This document shows positions 55,691-64,000 of a DNA stretch of 64,000 nucleotides, in pieces. Each line of letters begins with the position of its first letter. Positions within the stretch are counted from its first letter, which is position 1. Origin of the DNA: JTS-RE37 sp041744575 (lineage in GTDB: Bacteria; Bacteroidota; Bacteroidia; Flavobacteriales; Flavobacteriaceae); assembly GCA_041744575.1 (NCBI GenBank), contig JBGTKP010000031.1, forward strand, positions 1-64,000, in the 5' to 3' direction. The position numbers and the translations under genes were made by a program. The notes under the pieces were generated by a model that made no database searches, was not told the origin of the DNA, and saw nothing but the letters and a program-made list of their open reading frames with translations.

Positions 55691-55834
55691 TTAATTTAAA
55701 TTTGTTTCAAATTGAAAATTCTTATGCCCAACGATCCGAAGGGATCTTGAATAATTCAATAAAAACTGAATCTTTTCAGGCCTGACCTGGGTCAGCCTGC
55801 AGGCATTTTTTTCTTCAGAGTAAATTTTTTCCAT
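55691..55834 (-). CDS. Small sigma-linked protein, 47 aa (copy A)
   Basis: Minus-strand ATG at 55834, TAA at 55691. Sequence starts MEKIYSEEKNACRLTQVRPE and continues KIQFLLNYSRSLRIVGHKNF before ending QFETNLN. It lies 72 bases after the stop of the sigma-factor gene at 55907 on the same strand and 3 bases before a strong terminator. Copy B at 56840 has the same length and aligns without gaps: identical M, E, Y5, C12, L14, IQFLL 22-26, YS 28-29, SLR 31-33, E43, LN 46-47. That pattern and the duplicated position argue strongly that it is a real gene. No signal peptide, one cysteine. Function unknown; a sigma-factor partner is the natural guess. Confidence 0.78.
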   Translation of the reverse strand: MEKIYSEEKNACRLTQVRPEKIQFLLNYSRSLRIVGHKNFQFETNLN

Positions 55835-55906
55835 ATGTAATCAATATAGTTATGTTAAGATAACGCAACTAAAATGGAAATATTGCAAATGAAGAATAAA
55901 GTAGGA

Positions 55907-56488
55907 TTAATTTGTCAGGACAATATTATGCTTGTCAATAATTTTCCGCAGATTGATCAGGGCATATCTCATTCTTCCCAGAGCTGTATTGATGCTTACC
56001 CCGGTATTTTCTGAGATTTCCTTAAAGCTCATATCCTTGTAAATTCGCATCACAAGAACCTCCTTCTGGTCTTCGGGAAGCTCCTCTATCAATAATCCCA
56101 GATCGCTGTCTATCTGATCTTTGATAAGTTGTTTTTCAACGTTCAGTTTGTCATCCCCGATAACTGAAAAAATATTAAAATCATCACTGCCTTCAAACTT
56201 TGGCATGCGTTTATTCTTGCGGAAATGGTCTATGATCAGGTTGTGTGCGATCCGCATTACCCAGGGTAAAAACTTCCCTTCCTCACTATAGGAGCCTTTT
56301 TTCAGGGTATTGATGACCTTAATAAAGGTATCCTGGAAAATATCTTCTGTGATATCCCGGTCCAGTACTTTGGAATAGATAAAACTGGTAATCCGTTGGT
56401 TGTGCCGGTTGATTAGGATCTCAAGGGCTCTTTCATCCCCGCTGAGGTAATCTCTTACTAATAAGGAGTCATCAATTTGAACGTTCAT
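55907..56488 (-). CDS. ECF-type RNA polymerase sigma factor (copy A)
   Basis: 193 aa. Region 2 contains LVRDYLSGDERALEILINRH, FIYSKVLDRDITEDIFQDTF and LPWVMRIAHNLIIDHFRKNK; region 4 contains LPEDQKEVLVMRIYKDMSFK with the HTH EISENTGVSINTALGRMRYA. This is a well-conserved flavobacterial sigma-70 family member. It is closely similar over its full length (about three-quarters identical by eye) to copy B at 57054. No anti-sigma gene is adjacent; only the 47-aa gene follows. The 5' side (56489-56620) carries a long inverted repeat that may regulate it. Confidence 0.95.
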   Translation of the reverse strand: MNVQIDDSLLVRDYLSGDERALEILINRHNQRITSFIYSKVLDRDITEDIFQDTFIKVINTLKKGSYSEEGKFLPWVMRIAHNLIIDHFRKNKRMPKFEGSDDFNIFSVIGDDKLNVEKQLIKDQIDSDLGLLIEELPEDQKEVLVMRIYKDMSFKEISENTGVSINTALGRMRYALINLRKIIDKHNIVLTN

Positions 56489-56569
56489 AAGCGTGGTATA
56501 TTTGGTTAAGATTAAGGGCTTTCAAACCTTATTAAATTCAGGTTGGAAAAGATTTACTGGTTTATTTTT

Positions 56570-56613
56570 CTGTAATCAATATAGTTCCGTATTGAATATT
56601 GTATTAATTACAG
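56570..56613. promoter_or_regulatory. Imperfect inverted repeat upstream of sigma factor copy A
   Basis: ctgtaat (56570-56576) is mirrored by attacag (56607-56613), and inside them caatat (56577-56582) by atattg (56596-56601). The 16-mer tgtaatcaatatagtt at 56571-56586 occurs again at 55836-55851, directly before the start of the 47-aa gene copy A. Both lie upstream of a module gene in the direction of transcription, so an operator or promoter element is possible. The rest of 56489-56783 holds no gene that I can support. Confidence 0.4.
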
Positions 56614-56783
56614 GCTAAAAGTATATAATCATAAAGCCATGTGAAAAACTATGTTGTCAAACGGCGAAATGTTGATGTCAAACATCGATTTTCTATTTTT
56701 TGTATACTTTTTCCTAAATAATGGAGTTGCCAGGAACCGGGAATTAATACGTCACAAGGAAGATACAGTCGGCCCTATCAGGC

Positions 56784-56816
56784 AAAAAAAATCCCCCAGG
56801 TTGCTGGAACCGGGGG
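56784..56816 (-). terminator. Rho-independent terminator behind small gene copy B
   Basis: Minus strand: stem CCCCC plus GGTT paired with AACC plus GGGGG (one bulged base, 5-nt loop), followed by eight T residues. It lies 23 bases after the stop of the 47-aa gene at 56840 and has nothing else to terminate, which supports that small gene being transcribed. Confidence 0.85.
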
Positions 56817-56839
56817 GTAATGCTTGCCCACTGGGCAAT

Positions 56840-56983
56840 TTAATTCAGATGTATTTCGATATTAACACCACTGATCACTAGTACGCGAAGTGATCCAGAA
56901 TACTGTAGCAAGAATTGAATCGTATCAGCGCCGGTCTTCTTTAGCTGGCAGATCTCGTAACGCTGCGGGTAATTTCTTTCCAT
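56840..56983 (-). CDS. Small sigma-linked protein, 47 aa (copy B)
   Basis: Minus-strand ATG at 56983, TAA at 56840. Starts MERNYPQRYEICQLKKTGAD, then TIQFLLQYSGSLRVLVISGV and ends NIEIHLN. It is 70 bases downstream of sigma-factor copy B and followed by a strong terminator, exactly like copy A. About 18 of 47 positions are identical between the copies, concentrated in IQFLLxYSxSLR and the terminal LN. The predicted shape is one amphipathic helix (residues 17-30) followed by a beta-like stretch. No Shine-Dalgarno is visible, which is normal in Bacteroidetes. Function unknown. Confidence 0.78.
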   Translation of the reverse strand: MERNYPQRYEICQLKKTGADTIQFLLQYSGSLRVLVISGVNIEIHLN

Positions 56984-57053
56984 AAGATGCGGTTCATTTA
57001 AAAGAATAACGCCATCCTTATATAAAAAGCCTGAAAACCGGACCTAAAACCAA

Positions 57054-57635
57054 TTAACTCGTTAAAACAATATTATTTTTATCAATGATCTTTCGCAGGT
57101 TAATAAGCGCATAGCGCATACGTCCCAGAGCTGTATTGATGCTGACGCCCGTGTTTTCGGAAATTTCCTTGAAACTCATGTCCTGATAAATGCGCATTAT
57201 CAGCACTTCTTTCTGATCAGATGGCAATTCTTTAATAAGCATGTTGAGGTCGCTGTCGATCTGGTTCTTGATCAATTGCTTTTCGGCATTCAATTTATCA
57301 TCTGTGATCAGGGAGAAAATATTGAACTCATCTCCTCCCTCAAATTTGGGCATACGGCTGCTTTTACGGAAGTGGTCAATGATGAGATTATGAGAGATCC
57401 TCATAACCCAGGGGAGAAATTTACCCTCCTCACTGTAGGCGCCACGTTTAAGGGTCTTTATCACCTTGATAAAGGTGTCCTGAAAGATATCTTCCGTTAT
57501 CTCCCGGTCCAATACTTTGGAATAAATAAAGCTGGTAATACGGAGGTTGTGCTTCTGAATAAGTAATTCCAGGGCCTTTTCATCCCCGCCTATGTAATTA
57601 CTTACTAATGTCGAATCATCGATCTGTGGTTCCAT
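57054..57635 (-). CDS. ECF-type RNA polymerase sigma factor (copy B)
   Basis: 193 aa from ATG 57635 (MEPQIDDSTLV), which matches the start and length of copy A; the open frame continues 15 codons upstream but that part has no counterpart. Region 2 reads FIYSKVLDREITEDIFQDTF and LPWVMRISHNLIIDHFRKSS, region 4 LPSDQKEVLIMRIYQDMSFK and SENTGVSINTALGRMRYALI. The near-identity with copy A in both DNA-binding regions suggests overlapping promoter recognition. Upstream is a 271-base divergent region shared with uvrA. Confidence 0.95.
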   Translation of the reverse strand: MEPQIDDSTLVSNYIGGDEKALELLIQKHNLRITSFIYSKVLDREITEDIFQDTFIKVIKTLKRGAYSEEGKFLPWVMRISHNLIIDHFRKSSRMPKFEGGDEFNIFSLITDDKLNAEKQLIKNQIDSDLNMLIKELPSDQKEVLIMRIYQDMSFKEISENTGVSINTALGRMRYALINLRKIIDKNNIVLTS

Positions 57636-57906
57636 ACAAATTACTTTTTTTGGTTCAACCTGGTTTCCCTTAGTCACCACTATATCCCTGTTTTTCAGGA
57701 TTTTGCAGGGGCGAGGCCATTCAGTTGATGCGATTTAATTAAAAAGTAATTCTTATTGTATAAGCAAATCGATTTAGATGTTGAATGCCCAAATATAGAA
57801 AAAAAATCTACTGCTAAAAAACATTCCTCTGTTTTGTCTGTATCAGGAGACGGGTGGCGACATGATTTAGTAAATCCCTGAAACAAGTCGTAACTTAGCC
57901 GACCGT

Positions 57907-60693
57907 ATGAATATAACTTCCGACATTGCAGATGTAAACCCCAGGGAGAATATCCTGATCAAGGGTGCGAGATTGCACAATCTCAAAAATATTGATGTAA
58001 TAATACCCCGGAATAAACTGGTGGTAATCACCGGCCTCTCAGGGTCGGGCAAATCGAGCCTCGCTTTTGATACCCTATATGCCGAGGGGCAGAGACGTTA
58101 TGTTGAGAGCCTTTCATCCTACGCCCGGCAATTTCTTGGAAAACTTGATAAACCAAAGGTAGATTACATTAAAGGAATTGCACCGGCCATCGCCATTGAG
58201 CAGAAGGTGAATTCCACCAACCCCCGCTCCACCGTGGGAACTTCCACTGAGATCTACGATTACCTCAAATTACTCTACGCACGAGTAGGCCGTACTTTTT
58301 CCCCGATATCTGGCGAGGAAGTAAAAAAAAATACAGTCACGCATGTCGTTGATTATATCAAAAGCCGGGAGGAAGGCACCAAAATGCTTCTATTGGCCCC
58401 TGTACATGTGCCAGAGGGAAAAGAAGTAAACAAATGGTTGCAGCTACTATCAAAACAAGGCTATGCCAGGATACAATATCAGGGAAAGGTGATGAGAATA
58501 GAGGATGCACCGCCGGACATGCAGCCCGACTTCCGACTGGTGGTCGACCGAATCATTAAAAAAGAAGAGGAGGATTTTTACAATCGCCTGGCCAATGCCG
58601 TTGACAGCGCTTATTTCGAAGGAAAGGGTATTTGCCTGGTGGAGGATATTGACGGACAAAACAAAAAAGAATTCAGTACCAATTTTGCGCTGGACGGGAT
58701 GACCTTCCTTGAACCGAATGTACACCTCTTCAGCTTTAACAATCCCTATGGAGCCTGCCCTAAATGCGAAGGATACGGAGATGTTGTCGGGATAGATGAA
58801 GATCTGGTTATTCCTAATACCGCCCTGTCGGTTTATGAAAATGCCATTTTCCCCTGGCGGGGGGAGAGTATGGGCTGGTACAGGGATCAGCTGGTCAATG
58901 CAGCCTATACTTTCGATTTTCCAATACATAAACCGTGGTTTGAGCTTACGGAGGAACAACAGCATCTGGTATGGGAAGGGAACAATCAATTTACCGGCCT
59001 CAATGAATTTTTCCGGCATCTGGAGGATAAAAGTTATAAAATACAGAACAGGGTCATGCTTTCGCGATACAGGGGAAAGACCCGATGCAATTTATGCAAA
59101 GGAAAGCGGCTCAGACCGGAAACCGATTATATAAAGGTAGCGGGAAAGTCCATTTCGGACCTTGTTGATCTCCCAATTGAACGCTTGCACTCTTTCTTCC
59201 AATCGATAACGCTGGGTGCAAATGATTTGCATATTGCCAGCCGATTGCTGAAAGAGATTGAAACTCGTCTGGGTTTCCTGGAAAAGGTTGGTTTAAGATA
59301 CCTTACCCTGAACCGGAAATCGAATACGCTCTCCGGAGGGGAAAGTCAGCGTATCAACCTTGCCACTTCTCTGGGAAGCAGTCTGGTAGGTTCTATGTAT
59401 ATACTTGATGAGCCCAGTATTGGCCTTCATCCGAGGGATACAGAACATCTTATTGCCGTCTTGCAATCGCTGCGCGATCTGGGAAACACCGTAATTGTGG
59501 TTGAACATGATGAGGATATCATGAAAGCCGCCGATCTGATCATAGATATCGGGCCTCAGGCGGGAACTTTCGGCGGGGAAGTGGTTGCCTCCGGAACAAT
59601 GGCAGAAATTATGAAGGCCGATACCCTGACAGCCGGATATCTTAGCGGACGGCTTGAAATTGCTGTACCTGGCGAGCGCCGGACCTCAAAAAACTATCTC
59701 ACCATTAAAGGTGCCAGTGAACATAATCTAAAACAAATAGATATTACTTTTCCCCTGAACATGCTCACGGTGGTAACCGGAGTTTCCGGCAGTGGGAAGA
59801 GTACGCTGGTGAAAAAATTACTCTACCCATTATTGTTAAAGGAAATTGGAGGCTATGGCGAGAAAGCCGGAAAGTACACCTCGATTGAGGGCAAATACCA
59901 ACACCTGAAGCACGTCGAATTTGTAGATCAGAATCCGATCGGTCGCTCTTCCCGCTCCAATCCGGTTACCTATATCAAAGCCTATGATGACATACGCTCC
60001 CTTTTTGCCTCGCAGAAATTAAGTAAGATCCGGGGGTATCAAACAAAACACTTCTCCTTCAATGTGGATGGGGGGCGATGCGATAAATGCAAAGGAGAAG
60101 GTGAGATCACTGTAGAAATGCAGTTTATGGCCGATGTACACCTGGAATGTGATGCGTGCAAAGGAAAGCGATTTAAAAAAGAAGTCCTGGAGGTAACTTA
60201 TGACAACGCAAGTATCCATGATGTCCTGTCAATGACAATCGATGATGCGATAGCCTTCTTTGAAAAGCATAAGCAACAGAAGATTGTTCAAAAACTAAAA
60301 CCTCTTGAAGATGTGGGACTGGGATATGTCACCTTGGGTCAGTCTTCCTCTACCCTATCCGGAGGCGAAGCACAACGAATCAAACTAGCCACTTTTCTGG
60401 GGAAAGGAACTCAGAAAGAAAAGGCACTTTTCATTTTTGATGAGCCTACCACAGGCCTTCACTTTCACGATATCAACAAGTTACTGAGATCTTTTGATGC
60501 GCTAATTTCTTCTGGTCATTCCATTGTCGTCATAGAACACAATATGGACCTTATCAAATGTGCGGATTATATCATTGATCTTGGACCTGAAGGCGGCGAC
60601 CAGGGAGGACATCTCGTGGCAGAAGGCACCCCGGAAGAAATCATTCTTAACCAGGAGAGCCACACTGCGCGTTTTCTCAAACAGAAAATCTAG
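57907..60693 (+). CDS. uvrA: Excinuclease ABC subunit A
   Basis: DNA-damage recognition ATPase of nucleotide excision repair, 928 aa. Two ABC ATPase halves: Walker A GLSGSGKSSLAFDTL near residue 44 and GVSGSGKSTLVKKLL near 625; signatures NTLSGGESQRINLATSL near 477 and STLSGGEAQRIKLATFL near 822; Walker B MYILDEPSIGLHPRD and LFIFDEPTTGLHFHD. Zinc fingers CPKCEGYGDV...CNLCKGKRL and CDKCKGEGEI...CDACKGKRF are intact. Length and motifs are normal for Bacteroidetes. It stands alone, head-to-head with the sigma module. Confidence 0.97.
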   Translation: MNITSDIADVNPRENILIKGARLHNLKNIDVIIPRNKLVVITGLSGSGKSSLAFDTLYAEGQRRYVESLSSYARQFLGKLDKPKVDYIKGIAPAIAIEQKVNSTNPRSTVGTSTEIYDYLKLLYARVGRTFSPISGEEVKKNTVTHVVDYIKSREEGTKMLLLAPVHVPEGKEVNKWLQLLSKQGYARIQYQGKVMRIEDAPPDMQPDFRLVVDRIIKKEEEDFYNRLANAVDSAYFEGKGICLVEDIDGQNKKEFSTNFALDGMTFLEPNVHLFSFNNPYGACPKCEGYGDVVGIDEDLVIPNTALSVYENAIFPWRGESMGWYRDQLVNAAYTFDFPIHKPWFELTEEQQHLVWEGNNQFTGLNEFFRHLEDKSYKIQNRVMLSRYRGKTRCNLCKGKRLRPETDYIKVAGKSISDLVDLPIERLHSFFQSITLGANDLHIASRLLKEIETRLGFLEKVGLRYLTLNRKSNTLSGGESQRINLATSLGSSLVGSMYILDEPSIGLHPRDTEHLIAVLQSLRDLGNTVIVVEHDEDIMKAADLIIDIGPQAGTFGGEVVASGTMAEIMKADTLTAGYLSGRLEIAVPGERRTSKNYLTIKGASEHNLKQIDITFPLNMLTVVTGVSGSGKSTLVKKLLYPLLLKEIGGYGEKAGKYTSIEGKYQHLKHVEFVDQNPIGRSSRSNPVTYIKAYDDIRSLFASQKLSKIRGYQTKHFSFNVDGGRCDKCKGEGEITVEMQFMADVHLECDACKGKRFKKEVLEVTYDNASIHDVLSMTIDDAIAFFEKHKQQKIVQKLKPLEDVGLGYVTLGQSSSTLSGGEAQRIKLATFLGKGTQKEKALFIFDEPTTGLHFHDINKLLRSFDALISSGHSIVVIEHNMDLIKCADYIIDLGPEGGDQGGHLVAEGTPEEIILNQESHTARFLKQKI

Positions 60694-60709
60694 CAGTGGA
60701 TATCCAGTA

Positions 60710-61816
60710 TTAAGGTTTCAGCCGAATGACGCTTTCCGTTTCAACACTTCTGATAGCCGCATCGAGAATCTCCATCACCACCATATTATTCTCAAGGGTA
60801 GTCGGTTCGTAGGGCGGGAGCTTCATTCCTTTCTTTATCACCGCGTGCAGCATGGCAAAAGGATCATCATACCCTTCCATTAATGGCTCGACTGCCACAG
60901 TAGTTTCGTCAAAACCGTCATATCCTTCTGAAATACGGAGACGCAGGTCGTTCTTATTATCAGAATACAGCACTCCGGTAGTACCATACAATTCCATGTC
61001 CTTTCTTCCTACCGGCCAATTCCAGGAGGCCTGTATCAGCGCATTGGAATTGTCATAAGTAAGAATGATATTGGCCTCATCATCTACCTTGGGATTATTT
61101 TCTTTCTGTAGCTGTTGTGTAACAGCAGTGACTGTGATAGGTTTCTTTCCGCCGTGCATCCAGGTGACCAGATTGGCGCCGTAACATCCGAAATCCATCA
61201 GGGCACCAGCTCCATTCAATTCCGGATCGGTTAGCCACTCCAGAAACTCCTTATTGACACCGATACCTACAGGTCCTTTGTGGCCATCCCTCACCACCAC
61301 CTTCCGCAACGGGCCGATTTTCCCTTCCTTTAATAATTTAATCGCCTGATGATTGGAAGGATACCAGGTGGTTTCGTAATTTGTTAGGAGCTGAATATTG
61401 TGTTTCAGGGCAAGGGCCTCCATTTTCTTGGCATGATCCAGACTTACTGCCAACGGTTTTTCGACCATCACATGGATCCCCAGAGGTGCGCAGGCCGACA
61501 CAACAGATAAATGATCGTAGATATTCCCAAATGCCGTTACAGCCTCGGGACGTGCAGCCTGAAACATCGCTTCCATGGTATCGTAGATCAGATCCATAGA
61601 AAATTTGTATTGGTTTGAAAATCGTTGCGCCAGATCGCGATTGGTTTCGACAATACCGACAATTTCAATATCCCCCTTGTCTTCCCGACCCAGAATCCCG
61701 TGCACGTGGCTATGGCTAAGTCCGATAATGCCCACTTTTAGCGGTACTTCCTGAGCGCTTCCAGTAAATGTGAAGAGTATAAGCGTAATAAAGGTTAGGA
61801 AGTGGCTGTTTCTCAT
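60710..61816 (-). CDS. Secreted Gfo/Idh/MocA-type oxidoreductase (copy 2)
   Basis: 368 aa with a Sec signal peptide (HFLTFITLILFTFTGSA, cut near AQE). The Rossmann motif is KVGIIGLSHSHVHGILG near residue 28, with GLSHSH in place of the usual GxGxxG; the active-site VEKPLAVSLDHAKKM is near 118 and GALMDFGCYGANLVTW near 205. Cofactor binding may therefore differ from standard family members. Its neighbours are a metallophosphatase and a sulfotransferase on the same strand, not obviously a pathway. It converges with uvrA 16 bases away. Confidence 0.88.
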   Translation of the reverse strand: MRNSHFLTFITLILFTFTGSAQEVPLKVGIIGLSHSHVHGILGREDKGDIEIVGIVETNRDLAQRFSNQYKFSMDLIYDTMEAMFQAARPEAVTAFGNIYDHLSVVSACAPLGIHVMVEKPLAVSLDHAKKMEALALKHNIQLLTNYETTWYPSNHQAIKLLKEGKIGPLRKVVVRDGHKGPVGIGVNKEFLEWLTDPELNGAGALMDFGCYGANLVTWMHGGKKPITVTAVTQQLQKENNPKVDDEANIILTYDNSNALIQASWNWPVGRKDMELYGTTGVLYSDNKNDLRLRISEGYDGFDETTVAVEPLMEGYDDPFAMLHAVIKKGMKLPPYEPTTLENNMVVMEILDAAIRSVETESVIRLKP

Positions 61817-61907
61817 AATAGGGTGTTGGTTTTAATTGGATATACAAGTACTAAATGTACATAAATTATAAGAATATTTGGCTTCATATCCATGACCCTT
61901 ACAGAGC

Positions 61908-63098
61908 TCATGGCAGATTTAATGGAATGAAAGTGCTCGCTGTAATTTTCTTGTCCGTTATTTCATAGAGGGTAAATCCTGACCGGGCAAGGAAGCCATG
62001 AGAGTCAAAATTATCCGGCCGCGTAATGGCACTTGTTTGAGAAAAAATGGTTGGCGACCCTGACATCGTCGCCACCTGGGCGGCATGATAGTGTCCTGAA
62101 AGGGCCAGGGGAAAAGGTCTGTCTCCAATGATTTTCTTCACTTTCCCGAAATTGTAAACAATATGTCGGTGCCGGAGGGTGTCTTCCTGTCTCAGCAACT
62201 GCGGGCCATAAAAGATATCGTCTTCAAAATCCATAAAGGAAAATCCAGGAGACAAGAAAGGAATGTGATTAAAAGTGATGACTGGTTTTTGGGGATCAAT
62301 GGCGGCAAGGTCGCCTTTGAGCCACTTCAACTGAAGGGAATCCACTCCGCCATAGTAATACAGGTTTTGAAAGTCAACCGTGTTCATGCCCACAAAATGG
62401 ATGCCTCCGTAATTGAAGGAATAATAGTCGGGACCAAGAAAATGCCTGTACATTTTCTTACCGTAAAGCGGGTGCTCCGCACTAACCAGAGATTTGTCCC
62501 GCTCGATGCCGAAAAGTTCATGGTTTCCGGGAACACTGTATACCGGGATCTTAAATTTCGATATTTCTTTTAGAAACATCTCATAATATGCAGAGGAGAG
62601 TGCTTCCGGGTTACGAAGCGCATCGCGGATAAGATCGCCTGTGAGGAGTATGAACTCCGCTCCGGTCGAGTCTGCCAGTTCCCGGAATCGCTTCATTCTC
62701 GGCAGATTTGCGGAATCAACGTGAGTATCCGAAGCATGTATGAATTTAAAATGGTTCCGAATCCCGGTTTTTTTAAGGGGAAATGACCGTTTCGGGGCAC
62801 GGTCTGAAAAGAATTTCCCGGAATATCCTTCGGGAGTTGAAATAAAGATAAATGGGGAATTGGAGGTATCCATTAATACATAACGGCCGTCTGATCCGGT
62901 TACCGCGGTTCCTGACTGATCGGAAACCATTACACCGGCGATGCCGGGTTCCCCATTATCCTGTATTGCATTATTGTTGCGATCCTCAAATACAGTGCCC
63001 TCCGTCTTTCTTTCCTGCGCCAATCCCAGGCTGGCATTCAAAAAAATTAATAAAACACAAAATGTCTGGATGGTCTGTATCGGGAATACCTTCTTCAT
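61908..63098 (-). CDS. Calcineurin-like metallophosphatase, secreted
   Basis: 396 aa with signal peptide (FCVLLIFLNASLGLA). An SdrD-like N-terminal domain comes first (GTVFEDRNNNAIQDNGEPGI, VMVSDQSGTAVTGSDGRYVL), then the phosphatase core: FIHASDTHVD near residue 118 (DxH), LTGDLIRD near 150 (GDxxxD), SVPGNHELFG near 190 (GNHE), and NHIPFLSP and LSGHYHAAQ further on. All metal ligands are in place. Exported calcineurin-type phosphatases of this layout act on extracellular phosphates; substrate unknown. Confidence 0.9.
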   Translation of the reverse strand: MKKVFPIQTIQTFCVLLIFLNASLGLAQERKTEGTVFEDRNNNAIQDNGEPGIAGVMVSDQSGTAVTGSDGRYVLMDTSNSPFIFISTPEGYSGKFFSDRAPKRSFPLKKTGIRNHFKFIHASDTHVDSANLPRMKRFRELADSTGAEFILLTGDLIRDALRNPEALSSAYYEMFLKEISKFKIPVYSVPGNHELFGIERDKSLVSAEHPLYGKKMYRHFLGPDYYSFNYGGIHFVGMNTVDFQNLYYYGGVDSLQLKWLKGDLAAIDPQKPVITFNHIPFLSPGFSFMDFEDDIFYGPQLLRQEDTLRHRHIVYNFGKVKKIIGDRPFPLALSGHYHAAQVATMSGSPTIFSQTSAITRPDNFDSHGFLARSGFTLYEITDKKITASTFIPLNLP

Positions 63099-63355
63099 AT
63101 TATCAATTTCAATAGTTTGATATTTACAAGCCTTGCTTTATGGTACTGCCTCCAACACTGCGGATCCTTTTATCGGAATACCGCCCTGAGATTTTCAGTC
63201 AGTGGAATTTCTTTTTCTATACGATACCCGGCCACTGCCGGAAGCCAAAACTAGCAGTCATGTGGCAACCGTTATTTCGGGACCAGAAAGGAAGCCTCAT
63301 TATCGGCAGATTTAGACTGGAAATCCTCCACCGGACCCCATGGAATCCTGGTTAA

Positions 63356-64000
63356 TTATAGCAGACCATGGCTGAGCCAGCGGGCACATGCCGGACCCAG
63401 TCTGTCCAGTGCAAGTTTTTCGTATTTGTCACTGTCAGGTTCGGTCAGAATATCCTTCCATCGGCCATTGATGCCTCTATTGATAAAGGTCTTTGCCCCT
63501 CCTTCCCAAAAGGCTCCCCCGAGAGGAACGCTGGCAGTGGCATGCTCCTTCATATAATCAAAACTACAGTGCTTCAGAATGTCTTCCCACTTACCTTCAT
63601 CAATGGAAATGTTCAGAAAGGTTGCAATCCTGCGGATCTGGGCGGGCATATCGGCTTTAAGGTCATTAAAATGCAAGAGCATGACATTAGGCAGGTGCCT
63701 TATATTCCACCAGCTTAAGACATTGTCCCAAAGCGACCAGAACGGGAACCCATCTCCCTCAAGCCATTGGTGATAGTAATCCCTGATATCCTCCGCTGGC
63801 TTTCCAATCCTTGGACCGACCAGGCCGGGGGATTCGTTGAGGGCCTCATACCAGAAATCATTTGCAGTCACATGATGGTTGTAGAGGCTAAACAGAACAT
63901 CGCGCCCATCGCGGCCAATGTATAAGTATTTCGCAATGGGAGAGAAATTGAGATTCGGGACAGGTAAATGAGTTTTGATAAAACGCCGGTGCATTTGTGC
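63356..64000 (-). CDS. Sulfotransferase-domain protein (partial, 5' end outside window)
   Basis: The frame is open to the right edge: the codons before the first ATG (63994) read on without a stop, so the gene starts beyond 64000. The visible 212+ residues carry the family's RFIKTHLPVPN, the 3'-phosphosulfate-binding YLYIGRDGRDVLFSLYNH, and the downstream WKDILTEPDS near the end. It probably transfers sulfate from PAPS. The N-terminal PAPS-binding loop is missing only because of the window edge. Confidence 0.85.
   Translation of the reverse strand, partial: AQMHRRFIKTHLPVPNLNFSPIAKYLYIGRDGRDVLFSLYNHHVTANDFWYEALNESPGLVGPRIGKPAEDIRDYYHQWLEGDGFPFWSLWDNVLSWWNIRHLPNVMLLHFNDLKADMPAQIRRIATFLNISIDEGKWEDILKHCSFDYMKEHATASVPLGGAFWEGGAKTFINRGINGRWKDILTEPDSDKYEKLALDRLGPACARWLSHGLL

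Noticed and set aside
56651..56881. 76-codon plus-strand open frame
   Set aside because: It runs antisense across a strong terminator and the 47-aa gene copy B and has no protein-like character after the first 30 residues.
57695..57886. 63-codon minus-strand frame upstream of sigma factor copy B
   Set aside because: Low-complexity frame in the divergent promoter region with no support.
63140..63355. 71-codon plus-strand open frame between the metallophosphatase and sulfotransferase genes
   Set aside because: No recognisable domain, signal or neighbour support; it ends at the edge of the convergent gene by chance.

Overview
The window reads as chromosomal DNA of a Bacteroidetes bacterium, most likely a (marine) Flavobacteriaceae member. 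The reasons are two SusC-like TonB-dependent receptors with a carboxypeptidase-regulatory N-domain, many small lipoproteins, weak Shine-Dalgarno signals, TAnnTTTG-type promoter boxes, and several families I know mainly from this group (DUF6146, DUF6787, BatA, the acidic 120-aa protein, the 486-aa protein at 53.2 kb). It is mostly a core-genome stretch. I found no tRNA, rRNA or CRISPR.

Layout. 0-1.7 kb: the end of a probable IS21-like element (six 24-bp repeats) abuts the first ~50 codons of a membrane-protein gene; an intact paralogue and a small lipoprotein follow. 1.8-9.3 kb: alanine dehydrogenase, SDR, proline dehydrogenase, 3-dehydroquinate synthase, DinB, Lrp/AsnC, M14 peptidase. 9.6-18.8 kb: XRE regulator, lipoprotein, TerC, DUF4287 protein, sterol desaturase, parC/parE (topoisomerase IV), ychF. 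19.2-31.1 kb: TonB receptor, ferredoxin, acyl-CoA reductase, serC-serA, DUF937/6146/6787 proteins, a small His/Cys protein plus second TonB receptor (probable metal uptake), second sterol desaturase. 31.3-31.9 kb: an ORF-less group II (IIC-like) intron right behind the terminator of a two-gene Tat-exported ferritin-like operon. 33.9-40.0 kb: DUF4112, folE, LolD-like ATPase, TIGR02757 protein, di-heme peroxidase with an extra N-domain, PhoX/DUF839 lipoprotein. 40.2-46.3 kb: an exported sugar-oxidation-like cluster (Gfo/Idh, S10 peptidase, TIM-barrel isomerase, PQQ-type dehydrogenase-cytochrome c, SGNH esterase). 46.4-54.7 kb: glycosyltransferase, BatA, dihydroorotase-like protein, esterase, MBL hydrolase, conserved 486-aa protein. 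54.9-64 kb: endonuclease III, two tandem paralogous ECF sigma factors, uvrA, Gfo/Idh, metallophosphatase, and a sulfotransferase cut by the window edge.

The best candidate for something undescribed is at 55.7-57.6 kb. Each of the two tandem sigma-factor genes is followed, after 72 and 70 nt, by a 47-codon gene on the same strand, and each small gene ends at a strong terminator. The two small proteins have the same length and align without gaps (shared core IQFLLxYSxSLR, shared C-terminal LN). The module sigma + 47-aa protein + terminator is therefore present twice, and the small genes fall below usual length cut-offs. Second is the compact group IIC-like intron parked on the ferritin terminator; third is the IS-interrupted paralogue at the left edge.
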